In this document: positions 7,404 through 16,464 of the stretch, in pieces
How the letters are laid out: the number at the start of each line of letters is the position of its first letter
How positions within the stretch are numbered: position 1 is the first letter of the stretch
DNA from: an uncultured Alcanivorax sp.
Lineage (GTDB): Bacteria; Pseudomonadota; Gammaproteobacteria; Pseudomonadales; Alcanivoracaceae
Assembly (NCBI RefSeq): GCF_947258575.1
Contig: NZ_CAMYIV010000001.1
Span: 1 to 39,913, forward strand
Length of the DNA stretch: 39,913 bases
Direction of reading: 5' to 3'
Translations under genes and position numbers: made by a program
The notes under the pieces: generated by a model
What the model saw: the letters and a program-made list of their open reading frames with translations, nothing else
What the model was told of the DNA's origin: nothing
Databases searched by the model: none

Positions 7404-8576
7404 TCAAACTGCCCTCCCCAGCACCTCTCTAAGCACAGAACATGTCTTCTCAATCTCAGCCTCAGTCAATGTCGGATGAACCAGGAACATCAACGAAGAC
7501 TCGCCTAACGCCTTCGCCACCGGCAACCGCTCTTTCGGCCCAAGCCCAAGATCCGTAAACGCCTTCTCCAGATACACCTCAGAGCAGGATCCGGAAAAAC
7601 AAGGCACGCCTTCCGCCACAATAGCATTCATGATGCGATCCCGGTCCCAGCCATCTGCCAGCTTGGCCTCATCCACAAACACATAACACTTGTAGCCAGC
7701 ATGGCCAATCTCTGCCGGCACAACAGGCACACGCAACCCCGGCAATGCCGCTGCAGTCTCCCAAATCGCCTGGCAATGTGCCTTGCGGGCAACAGTCCAT
7801 TCCGGCATGCGTTGTAACTGAATGCGCCCAATAGCCGACTGCATTTCCGTCAGGCGCCAGTTAGTCCCCACAGACTCATGCAACCAGCGAAAACCGGGCG
7901 GATGATCACGCTCATACACGGCGCCCCAGCTCTTGCCATGGTCCTTGAAGCTCCACATGCGAGACCAAGAGTCGCGATCATTGACCGTAACCATGCCACC
8001 CTCTCCACCAGTAGACATGATCTTGTCCTGGCAGAATGACCAGCACCCTACATGGCCAAGGCCGCCAACCGGCTTTCCTTTATAGGAGGCGCCATGTGCC
8101 TGGGCGCAGTCTTCAATGATGAACAAGCCATGTTGATCAGCCAGCGCCATCATGCCGTCCATATCACAGGGCCAACCAGCCAGATGCACACACACTACCG
8201 CCCGGGTTTTGGTGGTAATCACGGAAGCCACTGTCTGCGGGGTAATGTTCTGGGTATCCGGGTCCACATCTGCAAACACCGGTACCGCCCCAGCATTAAT
8301 CACCGCAGTAGCCGAGGCCAGGAAGGTCCGGGGCGTAACAACAACCTCATCTCCTGGTCCAATACCAAGTCCTTTTAAGGCAAGATCCAGGGCCAGGGTG
8401 CCATTTGCAACAGCAATGGCATACTTGGTACCGGCAAACGCCGCGAATTCCTTCTCGAAATTGCGTCCTTGCTGCCCGGTCCAGTAATTGACCTTGCTGG
8501 AAAGCAATACACGAGAAACCGCATCGGCTTCTTCCTGGGTAAAGGAAGGCCACGGAGAAAAAGGGCCGTTAAGCAT
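7404..8576 (-). CDS. DegT/DnrJ/EryC1/StrS aminotransferase (PglE-like)
   Basis: PLP-dependent sugar aminotransferase, expected to aminate the 4-keto sugar made by the WbpM-type dehydratase. The 390-residue length fits the family. Lys185 in SFCQDKIMSTGGEGG is the expected PLP Schiff-base lysine; FIIEDCAQAHGA (Asp156) is the PLP-pyridine-binding segment. The ATG follows GAGG at five bases. The gene is 20 bases downstream of the PglD-like acetyltransferase gene, in the same operon. With the genes around it this fits UDP-N,N'-diacetylbacillosamine synthesis. The exact sugar is not determined by sequence. Confidence 0.92.
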   Translation of the reverse strand: MLNGPFSPWPSFTQEEADAVSRVLLSSKVNYWTGQQGRNFEKEFAAFAGTKYAIAVANGTLALDLALKGLGIGPGDEVVVTPRTFLASATAVINAGAVPVFADVDPDTQNITPQTVASVITTKTRAVVCVHLAGWPCDMDGMMALADQHGLFIIEDCAQAHGASYKGKPVGGLGHVGCWSFCQDKIMSTGGEGGMVTVNDRDSWSRMWSFKDHGKSWGAVYERDHPPGFRWLHESVGTNWRLTEMQSAIGRIQLQRMPEWTVARKAHCQAIWETAAALPGLRVPVVPAEIGHAGYKCYVFVDEAKLADGWDRDRIMNAIVAEGVPCFSGSCSEVYLEKAFTDLGLGPKERLPVAKALGESSLMFLVHPTLTEAEIEKTCSVLREVLGRAV

Positions 8577-8596
8577 GAAAACCTCGAATAGAAAAA

Positions 8597-9214
8597 TTAA
8601 CGCGGACGGGCAGGGGTGCCCACCACTGTCAAACCTTCATCAATATCAGAAACAACGGTAGCGCCGGCACCGACTGTGACGCCATCACCAATTTGAACAG
8701 CCTGAGTTACCTGACTACCAATGCCAATCCAACTGTGAGCACCCACAGTCACTGCACCCGCTAGGGCAGAAGCCGGGCATATATGGCTATAAGCGCCTAC
8801 GATACAGTCATGGTCAATGCTGGCACGGGTATTCACAATTACCCCCCGTGAAATCCTGCTGTCCACGTTGATGACCGAGCCAGCAACTACAAGCACACCC
8901 GGCTCGAGAGTGGCATGTTTGCTAACCACAGAAGAAGGATCAATCAGGGAAATCAGAGGCATCTCACGAGCAATGAGCCATTCGCACCACTGTTCACGAG
9001 CATGGCTATTTCCTATGGCGACAAAATAGCCATCGCACGCATAATTATCTGCATGCTCAGGTACAGCGATTATAGGCCAATGACCATGAGAGCTACCGTC
9101 CACTGAAAACCGCGGATCGAAGAACACAACCTCAGACCAACCTGCACGCTCAGCGGTATCCGCTACTACCTTGCCATGGCCACCTGCACCGATAACACCA
9201 AGACGTTTATTCAC
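8597..9214 (-). CDS. sugar acetyltransferase, PglD/NeuD family
   Basis: Acetylates an amino sugar nucleotide using acetyl-CoA. The 205-residue protein has an N-terminal Rossmann-like nucleotide-binding region (GVIGAGGHGKVVADTAE, residues 5-21). A C-terminal left-handed beta-helix follows, seen as hexapeptide repeats (GVLVVAGSVINVDSRISRG, VIVNTRASIDHDCIVG). The His of IDHDCIVG corresponds to the catalytic His of PglD-type enzymes. The GTG start overlaps the stop of the upstream PglC-like gene by four bases (GTGA), which argues for translational coupling. Confidence 0.9.
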   Translation of the reverse strand: MNKRLGVIGAGGHGKVVADTAERAGWSEVVFFDPRFSVDGSSHGHWPIIAVPEHADNYACDGYFVAIGNSHAREQWCEWLIAREMPLISLIDPSSVVSKHATLEPGVLVVAGSVINVDSRISRGVIVNTRASIDHDCIVGAYSHICPASALAGAVTVGAHSWIGIGSQVTQAVQIGDGVTVGAGATVVSDIDEGLTVVGTPARPR

Positions 9215-9810
9215 TTATGACGACCCAAAAATTTCGGCATAGTGGCTTCGCCGTCGTGACTAATCCCATCGCGTTTGAAAACCTGCAAGACCGTAAGAAA
9301 AAGAATTTTGATGTCCAACCATAGGGTTCGATTTTCGACATACCAAACATCAAGCTCAAATTTCTCTTCCCATGACAATGCATTGCGACCGTTTACTTGC
9401 GCCCAACCGGTAATTCCTGGGCGGACTTCATGGCGGCGGGACTGCCTCTCAGAGTACAAGGGTAAATACTCCATTAGTAAAGGGCGGGGGCCAACCAAGC
9501 TCATGTCACCTTTAAAAACATTCAGGAATTCAGGCAACTCATCTAAGCTCGTTGAACGGAGGAAAGCCCCAAAAGGTACGAGCCTGGCAGAATCAGGCAA
9601 TAAGTTACCGTCGCCATCACATTCATTGGACATAGTGCGAAACTTGACCATCTCAAAAGTGCCCCCACTCAAACCCGGCCGATTCTGTTTAAACAAAACG
9701 GGGGACCCGATTTTAATTCGGACCAATAATGCCACGATCAAAAAGACGGGCAATAGGAATAACAGTGCAAGAAAAGAGACAATCAGATCAAATAATCGCT
9801 TTAGAAACAT
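9211..9810 (-). CDS. undecaprenyl-phosphate phosphosugar transferase (PglC-like)
   Basis: Initiating enzyme: transfers a phospho-sugar from UDP-sugar to undecaprenyl phosphate at the inner membrane. It is the short monotopic form, with one N-terminal hydrophobic hairpin (LFDLIVSFLALLFLLPVFL). The bacterial sugar-transferase domain has KFRTM, the catalytic Asp-Glu pair in SLDELPEFLNVFKGDMS, VGPRPLL and RPGITGWAQVNGR. The ATG at 9810 fits the family start (MFLKRLFDL). A TTG at 9828, overlapping the stop of the upstream GT4 gene, is an alternative. Adjacent PglD-, PglE- and PglF-type genes suggest diNAcBac-1-phosphate as substrate. Confidence 0.9.
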   Translation of the reverse strand: MFLKRLFDLIVSFLALLFLLPVFLIVALLVRIKIGSPVLFKQNRPGLSGGTFEMVKFRTMSNECDGDGNLLPDSARLVPFGAFLRSTSLDELPEFLNVFKGDMSLVGPRPLLMEYLPLYSERQSRRHEVRPGITGWAQVNGRNALSWEEKFELDVWYVENRTLWLDIKILFLTVLQVFKRDGISHDGEATMPKFLGRHK

Positions 9811-9824
9811 AAATTCAAACCAAA

Positions 9825-10970
9825 TCAATTAATGATTGAACGATAAAAATCAAGTAGCGCATCTAAATAGCGGCTTCGCTCGTATTTACTCACAACAATC
9901 TTCCTGCCATGACGACCCATGTCTTTAAGCTTTTGCCTAGAAGTATGGAAAGCCGAAACCATAGCGCCACGCAATAAATCTACATCTTTCGTCGGAACGA
10001 GCCATCCAGTTAAATCCTGAATAATCACTTCATTGGAACCACTAACATTCGTAGATATCACAGGAACTTCAAGTGCCATAGCCTGCAAAACCACATTGGG
10101 AAACCCCTCCCGATAACTGGGCAGGACCAGGACATCTGAAGATACAACAAAGCGCCGTATATCACTCTGAAAACCCATAGAGTGTATTCTAGGATTAGAG
10201 TCAATTTTATCAAGAGTCGGCTGATCAGGCGGAGCAGTAGCATCTAGCGCTCCGATCATAATAAGCTCACATTCATGAGGTAGACCCTCAAATGAGGCAA
10301 CAAGCTCTTTAATACCTTTATCTTTATTGATTCTGCCAACGTAACAAAAAACAAAAGAGTCAGGAGAGAGCAAAAAATTACTCATCTCTAGGCCTGCATC
10401 CCTCTCATCACAGGAGCCCCGAGAGAAGTGATCAACATCAATGCCTGCAACGTTTCCGTTTCCGATAACTGAGACACCTGCGGGAACGACTTTATTATTA
10501 ATCAAATCATTCATCACTCCTTGGCTTTCAGGAATGATAATAGTTGAAAAAAAAGCGATCACCCGGTCAACGAAAAGCAGCAAACGGCGGCGCAAGCCAA
10601 CAGCCGTTGGGAAAACCAAACCAGTGAAGGTATGAACACGATGCGGAGTTCTGCACAACCAACCAGCGGCCATCGCAATCAAGCCTGCTTTAGGCGTGTA
10701 ACTATGAATAACATCCGGGCGAAACCTGATAATCACCATGATCATTCTAAACAAAGAGTAAAGATCGAAAAATGGAGTTATCCCTCTTTTCATAGGGACA
10801 CAGAAAACATTTCTTGATGACGACAACGCCAAATCATTAAAATGCTCATCTCGGGAACAACATAAACGCACATTGAAATGGCCCGAGAGAAACTTTTCTT
10901 GGCCAGCCAAAATAGTGAGTAACGTTTCTGCAGTAGTTGTCACGACGAGAATCTTGCTACCCTTATCCAA
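9825..10970 (-). CDS. GT4-family glycosyltransferase (PglA-like)
   Basis: A 381-residue GT-B fold glycosyltransferase. The C-terminal donor domain contains FVFCYVGRINKDKGIKELV and SYREGFPNVVLQAMALEVPVIS. The second Glu of the common E-x7-E motif is Gln here, a variant I recall from related GT4 enzymes. The start is a TTG at 10970, supported by GAGG seven bases upstream; no ATG fits better. Its position directly before the PglC-like gene suggests that it adds the second sugar to the lipid-linked first sugar (inference). Donor and linkage unknown. Confidence 0.88.
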   Translation of the reverse strand: MDKGSKILVVTTTAETLLTILAGQEKFLSGHFNVRLCCSRDEHFNDLALSSSRNVFCVPMKRGITPFFDLYSLFRMIMVIIRFRPDVIHSYTPKAGLIAMAAGWLCRTPHRVHTFTGLVFPTAVGLRRRLLLFVDRVIAFFSTIIIPESQGVMNDLINNKVVPAGVSVIGNGNVAGIDVDHFSRGSCDERDAGLEMSNFLLSPDSFVFCYVGRINKDKGIKELVASFEGLPHECELIMIGALDATAPPDQPTLDKIDSNPRIHSMGFQSDIRRFVVSSDVLVLPSYREGFPNVVLQAMALEVPVISTNVSGSNEVIIQDLTGWLVPTKDVDLLRGAMVSAFHTSRQKLKDMGRHGRKIVVSKYERSRYLDALLDFYRSIIN

Positions 10971-11072
10971 AGTTAATCCTCAACATATCACGGCAATCGA
11001 AGTCAATTTCTTTGATTCGGGAAAAGCCTTTCAGTAACTCAAAAATATCAATCAAAATAATTGGACCTGATC

Positions 11073-11216
11073 TCAAATAAATACTCTAATCAATTGGAGC
11101 GACGATAACGCTAACCAGTAAAAAACAGGATTCTCACTCAAGGTGAAAACCCGCGGAAGCCATGAACGCTCTACACCACCATCTAAAAGCGGAAAGTAAT
11201 TACCTGTAGAGATCAC
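11073..11216 (-). CDS. small hypothetical protein, 47 aa, coupled to wzy-like gene
   Basis: A short open frame fills most of the gap after the Wzy-like gene. Its GTG start shares one base with the TAG stop of that gene (TAGTG), typical of stop-start coupling. The product begins MISTGNYFPLLDGGVERSW, continues LPRVFTLSENPVFYW and ends with a hydrophobic LALSSLQLIRVFI. The mixed, non-repetitive composition looks protein-like. I recognise no family. It may be a membrane-associated accessory peptide or the leftover of a longer gene. No strong separate ribosome-binding site is visible. Another 102 bases without a recognisable feature follow before the GT4 gene. Confidence 0.4.
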   Translation of the reverse strand: MISTGNYFPLLDGGVERSWLPRVFTLSENPVFYWLALSSLQLIRVFI

Positions 11217-12361
11217 TAAACCGAATTATCCAACCTTCTTTTTTTACCGATAACCGAAATAAGAAGGAATATAAGCATGGGTACAAACATCCATTTTTGA
11301 CGTAAAGCTATTCCTAAATTAGCAGTTGTCAGCGCCAGAATCAGCCAAGCGCCCAGGGCATAAGTCCACATAAAAGTACGATTTTCGCCAAAACCGGATT
11401 TTCTACCGCGCAGCAACGCAACACCACCAAAGAAAAACAGAATAAGTAGAATCAGATTATCTAGCGACGCAGCAAGTTCAAAAACACTCCTGGCCTCAAA
11501 AAGCACAGGCCTGAAAAGATATGTGAACAACTGCATTGGCAGACTCATTGAGGCCAGATCCACCCCGCCACCTCCTTCAGTGTTATAAGACTGCCTCTTG
11601 TCTATATAATCCGTGAGCGCCTCGACATCTACCACCTCACCGACACCTGCATATCTAAGCGCAAATGGCACCAACGCAGCGGCGGCCCCCGCTGCCGCAA
11701 ACCCGAACACAGATTTTTTTAAAGCTGATGCCTGTGGGTCCATCAAAGCAGAGATTGCAATGCCAATTACCATTATGCCAGCCATATGTGGCCTAACGAC
11801 TAGCATTGAAAGAATAGCAAATGTCATTAACAGCCCACGCCGGGAGAGTTTTAGTGAGCTCCAAAGCGCCAAACCTGTTGCCATAAAGGAAATAGCATCT
11901 TTCCCCAAAGCTGATGACCAAAAACTCACAGACGGGAGAAATATGATCAGCGGTACCAAGACACGGACACGCCAGGTCTTGTCAGATGCAGCCTGCTTAA
12001 GGCTACCCCAGAATGCCAACAACCCTATTTGGCCAAAGATATTGAAAACAAGGAACGTACCCAGTATGGAAAGGCCCATACCGGAAACCAAAAATGCTGA
12101 CATCGCTCTTACAGCTGCGGTACCTACAGAAATCTCACCATTCCACGATTGGCCATGGAGAAAGTATCCAACAGCATCACCACCGGAACGTAGAACATAC
12201 CAGCAGTACAGCAAAGAAAACCCTGTATGCCACAGATATAGCAAGAGGGATTTTCCAGTCTTGACACCAAACCGTCTGCCAACAGGAACCGTAACGAGTG
12301 CTCCAAAAAAGAAAATCGCGGTAGCACTTAGAACGTGATAGGCAGAGGAAACGATTTCCAT
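11216..12361 (-). CDS. polytopic membrane protein, probable Wzy-type polymerase
   Basis: A 381-residue protein with about ten hydrophobic segments, for example AYHVLSATAIFFFGALVTV and LGTFLVFNIFGQIGLLAFW. The segment FLPSVSFWSSALGKDAISF resembles EpsG/Wzy-like polymerases. A polar loop (about residues 245-275, DYIDKRQSYNTEGGGG) could face the periplasm. No other polymerase candidate exists in the cluster while wza, wzb, wzc and a flippase are present, so the Wzy role is likely but rests on topology and context. AGGTGA lies five bases before the ATG. Confidence 0.7.
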   Translation of the reverse strand: MEIVSSAYHVLSATAIFFFGALVTVPVGRRFGVKTGKSLLLYLWHTGFSLLYCWYVLRSGGDAVGYFLHGQSWNGEISVGTAAVRAMSAFLVSGMGLSILGTFLVFNIFGQIGLLAFWGSLKQAASDKTWRVRVLVPLIIFLPSVSFWSSALGKDAISFMATGLALWSSLKLSRRGLLMTFAILSMLVVRPHMAGIMVIGIAISALMDPQASALKKSVFGFAAAGAAAALVPFALRYAGVGEVVDVEALTDYIDKRQSYNTEGGGGVDLASMSLPMQLFTYLFRPVLFEARSVFELAASLDNLILLILFFFGGVALLRGRKSGFGENRTFMWTYALGAWLILALTTANLGIALRQKWMFVPMLIFLLISVIGKKRRLDNSV

Positions 12362-12411
12362 CTATGTCACCTTTGACTTTGACGTCAATCTTACAGAAGG
12401 AAATATTAGGC

Positions 12412-13500
12412 TCATGATGATTCGCCGCTAGCTACAATAGATTTATAGTGCAGCAAATGCATATCAACGGCCTCGTTGATTTCATAATCTCCCGAGAAAT
12501 TAAGAGCATTACGAGAGAAAGAGGCTCTTAATTCAGGATTATCAACCATTCTCTTAAGAGCCAGGGCATATGAATCCACGGTCAAATCATCCACAACAAA
12601 ACCATTCGCACATTTGTGAACGACTTCAGCACAACCTCCTACGTTAGTAACAATCACCGGCAAACCAGTGAGTGTTGCCTCAATGAGAGCAATAGGCAAA
12701 CCCTCCCACGCGGATGACATAAGGAATACATCACTTTGTGCCAGTATCTCTCCAACGTTTGAAACATTACCCAGGAATTGCAACTGATTACGAATTCCTA
12801 AAGAATCAGCCAGGGATAGTAAGTGCTCCTTCTCAGGCCCCTCGCCGGCGATCAGCAATTGATGATTACTATTTTTTAGGCTCCCGAACGCACCAAGCAA
12901 AAGAGATAGGTTCTTTGGTTCTCGTAAACTACCAACGAAGACACAAGTAACATCAGATCGAGGCTCTTCCATCGCAGTTAGCTTTGGAAAAATACGTTCT
13001 TTAGACACCGCATTATTTATCTGCGTCACCTTTCTGCTGGAACCATCAAGGAGTTTTTTGCAGGCTCCACAGATTGCGATATAAAAGGCCACTTTAAAAT
13101 CAAAAACACGGTAAAAAAACTTGGGAACTCCAAGCCTGAAACTATGATGGGTATAAACCACCGGAACTCTGAATACAAAAAAGGAAAACAGAACTGCATA
13201 GTAAAGGTGGCAATGAATAATATCCGCAGAAAATGATTTTACAATTTTTCGAAAGCGAAAACCGCCTAACCAAGGTTTCTTCCGGGCTTCTTTACCTATA
13301 AAGGAATAAGAAATTGATTGAGCGGATAAAGACTCCAGGAAGGATTGTTCAAAATCTGCATCCCGTCCACTCTCAGCTGCTGACTGGAGAAAAACCACAT
13401 GAACATCATGCCCCTTGCGACGCATCAGGATCGACAAATCACGAACGTAAGTCTCCGCCCCACCAGCGGCTGGAGATGAAACAAAATGCAAAATCCTCAT
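12412..13500 (-). CDS. GT4-family glycosyltransferase
   Basis: Cytoplasmic retaining glycosyltransferase of 362 residues. The N-terminal acceptor domain starts MRILHFVSSPAAGGAETYV, with the glycine-rich GGAE loop. The donor-binding domain has TCVFVGSLREPKNLSLLLGAF and an intact E-x7-E motif in SAWEGLPIALIEATLTGLP. AGGG lies just before the ATG; the gene starts eight bases after the end of the sulfotransferase gene upstream. Presumed to add one sugar of the repeat unit; donor unknown. Confidence 0.9.
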   Translation of the reverse strand: MRILHFVSSPAAGGAETYVRDLSILMRRKGHDVHVVFLQSAAESGRDADFEQSFLESLSAQSISYSFIGKEARKKPWLGGFRFRKIVKSFSADIIHCHLYYAVLFSFFVFRVPVVYTHHSFRLGVPKFFYRVFDFKVAFYIAICGACKKLLDGSSRKVTQINNAVSKERIFPKLTAMEEPRSDVTCVFVGSLREPKNLSLLLGAFGSLKNSNHQLLIAGEGPEKEHLLSLADSLGIRNQLQFLGNVSNVGEILAQSDVFLMSSAWEGLPIALIEATLTGLPVIVTNVGGCAEVVHKCANGFVVDDLTVDSYALALKRMVDNPELRASFSRNALNFSGDYEINEAVDMHLLHYKSIVASGESS

Positions 13501-13508
13501 ATTAGGCC

Positions 13509-14150
13509 CTATTCGAACTCATAACCAAACAAGTCTATATCTTTGCTATAAACCGAACGGACAATATCCACCATTTTATTCTTCACGTAATGTTTTTGAT
13601 ATACATTGGTCTCTCGATTTCCAGTACTATTTTCATTGCCGATAATAATCTTTCTATTCAACTTTTCGGATAGTATAGAAACTGTATCGCCCATCAATTC
13701 AACGAAACCTAAGTGATCCACCATTGGCTGGCCAGACTCATTACAAACAAAGTGCCACTGTGGCCTAAAAACAAAATCTAGATCGACCACATTCTGCTCC
13801 GGCAACCAATCACAAATGAAACGCTCAAAAGATTCAAACTCGGGAATTTGATACTGAGCGGGTTTATCTATACCCATTGAGTCGGTCCGGCCTATACAGG
13901 CAAAGCGATAAGCAGAAAGGACTCTAGCCCAGGGATTTCTGACCAAGGAAAAGGTAAACGCCCTTCTGTAGAGAGCAGGGAATGTGTCTCGAATTTCAGT
14001 AGCCGAATAATGGCCTAGAGTCCGTCCATAAAGTGCTTTATTGACACTGGTACCTGCCGCCTTAGGGACATGAACAAAAATACAACGCTCCCTCCGCCAA
14101 TAGGGGTAACGCCGATACAAGTTAACTTTATGCCTGATCTGATTTAACAT
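13509..14150 (-). CDS. PAPS-dependent carbohydrate sulfotransferase (family 2-like), first of three
   Basis: Predicted to transfer sulfate from PAPS to a sugar hydroxyl. The 213-residue protein shows the 5'-phosphosulfate-binding loop in IFVHVPKAAGTSVNKAL (about residues 24-40). The 3'-phosphate-binding motif FSLVRNPWARVLSAYRF (Arg and downstream Ser) is also present. Both match Sulfotransfer_2-type proteins. Its start overlaps the end of the upstream GT4 gene by 23 bases in another frame, implying co-translation. AT-rich compared with flanking housekeeping genes. Acceptor sugar unknown. Confidence 0.85.
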   Translation of the reverse strand: MLNQIRHKVNLYRRYPYWRRERCIFVHVPKAAGTSVNKALYGRTLGHYSATEIRDTFPALYRRAFTFSLVRNPWARVLSAYRFACIGRTDSMGIDKPAQYQIPEFESFERFICDWLPEQNVVDLDFVFRPQWHFVCNESGQPMVDHLGFVELMGDTVSILSEKLNRKIIIGNENSTGNRETNVYQKHYVKNKMVDIVRSVYSKDIDLFGYEFE

Positions 14151-15237
14151 GTGTCACCAAATCGATATACTTTTGAGCTACAGTCTCTTCTCTAAAGTTT
14201 TCTAAGTGTTTACGAAGCTCATTCTGAGAGAAGAAAAGGGGGTTATTGACCTCTTCCTCAATTGCTGCAGAAAAGGCATCAACATTACCTACAGGAACAA
14301 GTCGACCAAACTTCCCATCAGCCAATATTTCTCTCGGACCAGAAGCGCAGTCTGTTGATATAACCGGGATCCCAGCGCACAAAGCCTCAACAATAACATT
14401 TCCGAAACCTTCCCAATCTGAGGAGAAAACAAAAAGATCACTTTGAGAAAAAACAGCAGCAAGATCTTCTGAAAACCCTTTAAGCTGAACCGATTCATTC
14501 AGGCAGTTTAAGTCTATGTATTTCTGTAAATCATCCTTAAGCTCACCTTCACCATAAATATCAAGAAAAACCTCTTTGTCGAACCTATCCTTAACAACAG
14601 AAAAGGAATCAATCATTAAATAATAATTTTTTGCTTTAGTTAGTCTCCCTGCAGCAACCAACCTTATTTTTTCTTTATTATTATTTCTATATTTACAAGC
14701 CAGCTCTTCACTGTCAGCAATGACGGGGTTATATATAGTTGTCGCCTTACTATCAGTAAGGTTATAATAATCCAATAGAGACTGCTTACCGCCATCAGAA
14801 ACCGCGACTATTTTATCGGCAAAATCACAAGCACGGATGTGAAGATGTCGTATAAGATAAAAATAATAGCTTTTCTTTATTTTAGAATCACGCGCAGCCA
14901 AATTCGTATGAATGGTAGGAATGAAAACAGCTTTCTTTCTAGACAACTTCAGTGCAATGTAAGCATCGATATTAGGGGTATCAGTAAAACTAATGACGGC
15001 ATCAAAAAAAGATTTGTCTATCAACTTTTTTAAATTAAAGATTCTTTTTACTAAGCCATATCCATAAGCTCTCACCAAAGTCACGGCAGGACTAATTTTA
15101 TAGTTCTGAGCCTCACCTCCAGGCCGATAATATATAGTTACGTGCTCGCCTTTACTTGACATGGTATTAGCCAAATTAACGGCAACTTTTTCAGCCCCTC
15201 CACCCCCGAGACCGGCACACACGAATAGTATATTCAT
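14128..15237 (-). CDS. GT4-family glycosyltransferase
   Basis: A 369-residue GT-B enzyme. The N-terminus MNILFVCAGLGGGGAEKVAVNLA has the GGGGAE acceptor loop. The donor domain has RLVAAGRLTKAKNYYLMIDSF and the E-x7-E motif in SDWEGFGNVIVEALCAGIP. The ATG overlaps the stop of the upstream acyltransferase gene by four bases (ATGA), and its 3' end overlaps the sulfotransferase gene by 23. Such tight packing indicates one operon. Visibly AT-rich. Confidence 0.9.
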   Translation of the reverse strand: MNILFVCAGLGGGGAEKVAVNLANTMSSKGEHVTIYYRPGGEAQNYKISPAVTLVRAYGYGLVKRIFNLKKLIDKSFFDAVISFTDTPNIDAYIALKLSRKKAVFIPTIHTNLAARDSKIKKSYYFYLIRHLHIRACDFADKIVAVSDGGKQSLLDYYNLTDSKATTIYNPVIADSEELACKYRNNNKEKIRLVAAGRLTKAKNYYLMIDSFSVVKDRFDKEVFLDIYGEGELKDDLQKYIDLNCLNESVQLKGFSEDLAAVFSQSDLFVFSSDWEGFGNVIVEALCAGIPVISTDCASGPREILADGKFGRLVPVGNVDAFSAAIEEEVNNPLFFSQNELRKHLENFREETVAQKYIDLVTHVKSDQA

Positions 15238-15758
15238 AAGTACGAATCATCTATTGAGCAATGTTTTTTGGCCGGCACGCCAAAATATATCGCATCTGCC
15301 TCTACATCCTTAGTTACAATACTCCCTGATCCGATTACAGCCCGATCCCCAATCGTCACACCACCCAGAATTGTTACATTTGATCCAATCCAAACCTTAT
15401 CCCCAATCTTAACATCGGATGAAGCAGAACCTCTCCCGACAGCCTCTCTATATATCAAGCCATGCGAGACACACTCAACTGAAACATTGGGCCCTATTTG
15501 GCAAAATTCTCCAATCGTGACGTTTGCCGTACCCATCTCAACTCTGAAGTTAAAATTAGCAAACGTGCCTGAACCGATTTTCAGGTTTTTCATTGATTTT
15601 TGAGGCCAAAAGATATGTCCTGGCCGGATATTTACCCCGACCCCTAGGCCGACACCAGTTTTTCTTATAACGTAACTTCTGACCTTTAAAAAGGGCTTTT
15701 GGTAAAAAATACTAGCGGAAAGGAAGGTAAGTACAAAATAAAAAAAATGATTTTTCAT
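15234..15758 (-). CDS. hexapeptide-repeat acyltransferase (WbbJ/LacA type)
   Basis: A 174-residue left-handed beta-helix enzyme, likely an O-acetyltransferase acting on a sugar of the polymer. Hexapeptide repeats run through the middle (IGSGTFANFNFRVEMGTANV, VTIGEFCQIGPNVSVEC). The terminal coil IGDKVWIGSNVTILGGVTIG, then IGSGSIVTKDV, is typical of maltose/galactoside acetyltransferase-like proteins. The His of VSHG is a candidate catalytic base. An N-terminal hydrophobic stretch (FFYFVLTFLSASIFY) is unusual and may give membrane association. It begins one base after the stop of the sulfotransferase gene. Confidence 0.85.
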   Translation of the reverse strand: MKNHFFYFVLTFLSASIFYQKPFLKVRSYVIRKTGVGLGVGVNIRPGHIFWPQKSMKNLKIGSGTFANFNFRVEMGTANVTIGEFCQIGPNVSVECVSHGLIYREAVGRGSASSDVKIGDKVWIGSNVTILGGVTIGDRAVIGSGSIVTKDVEADAIYFGVPAKKHCSIDDSYL

Positions 15759-15759
15759 G

Positions 15760-16449
15760 TTACCTCATAATCACATATTTATTGCCGAGAACCTTTTTAT
15801 ATAGCATATAGTCATCACCATATTTTTTCATAATGATGGATTTTGCTTCTTGGGAAAGATGCTTGCTACAACCATATGTCTTACTAGAGTTCTCATGCGG
15901 AAGAATCAATTCTTCCTTTAGTATATCTTTCGCGAAGCTTTCAAAATTATTTCGCAAATCATCAAAATTAATAGCCCAAACTTTTGATAAATCCAAACCA
16001 TTCAATGTGCAGCTCACAGATCGAAGAAAGTAGTTATCATCTATTTTTTTTCTCGAAATATAGTCAGTAACAAAATCATCTACAGAAGCATAATTATTTA
16101 CTGCAGGCAACGTGCTCGTACCAAACCTCTCATGCAGACCTTTTATGTAGCTAAATGTTGAAATTATTCTTTGTTCAGGATCTCTAAATATAAAATAAAA
16201 TATTTTTTTATTTTTAAGGAGAGGGTATTCTTTACTCAAAAAACTCCATGTCGCATGGCCAGGCTCATTTCTAGAATAAGCAGCAGCCACACTGGTGCCA
16301 CCAGACTTGGGGATGTGAATGAAAAGGGACTTATCATTTATCCACTGCTCTCTTGATCCTGAGTTTTTTCTTAAATGACGCTTCTCCAGAATTTCATCAG
16401 GAGTGATTGCTATGAGGGAATTAATGATACTAGCTGATAACTTATTCAT
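15760..16449 (-). CDS. PAPS-dependent sulfotransferase, second of three
   Basis: A 229-residue protein with the PAPS-binding signature LFIHIPKSGGTSVAAAYSR (about residues 42-60) and a 3'-phosphate motif FYFIFRDPEQRIISTFSYI. Arg and Ser are retained although RNP reads RDP. It is clearly diverged from the proteins at 13509 and 17755, so the three are not recent duplicates and may modify different positions. AAGG lies eight bases before the ATG. The DNA is strongly AT-rich. Substrate unknown. Confidence 0.82.
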   Translation of the reverse strand: MNKLSASIINSLIAITPDEILEKRHLRKNSGSREQWINDKSLFIHIPKSGGTSVAAAYSRNEPGHATWSFLSKEYPLLKNKKIFYFIFRDPEQRIISTFSYIKGLHERFGTSTLPAVNNYASVDDFVTDYISRKKIDDNYFLRSVSCTLNGLDLSKVWAINFDDLRNNFESFAKDILKEELILPHENSSKTYGCSKHLSQEAKSIIMKKYGDDYMLYKKVLGNKYVIMR

Positions 16450-16464
16450 TTAATGACCTTAAAA

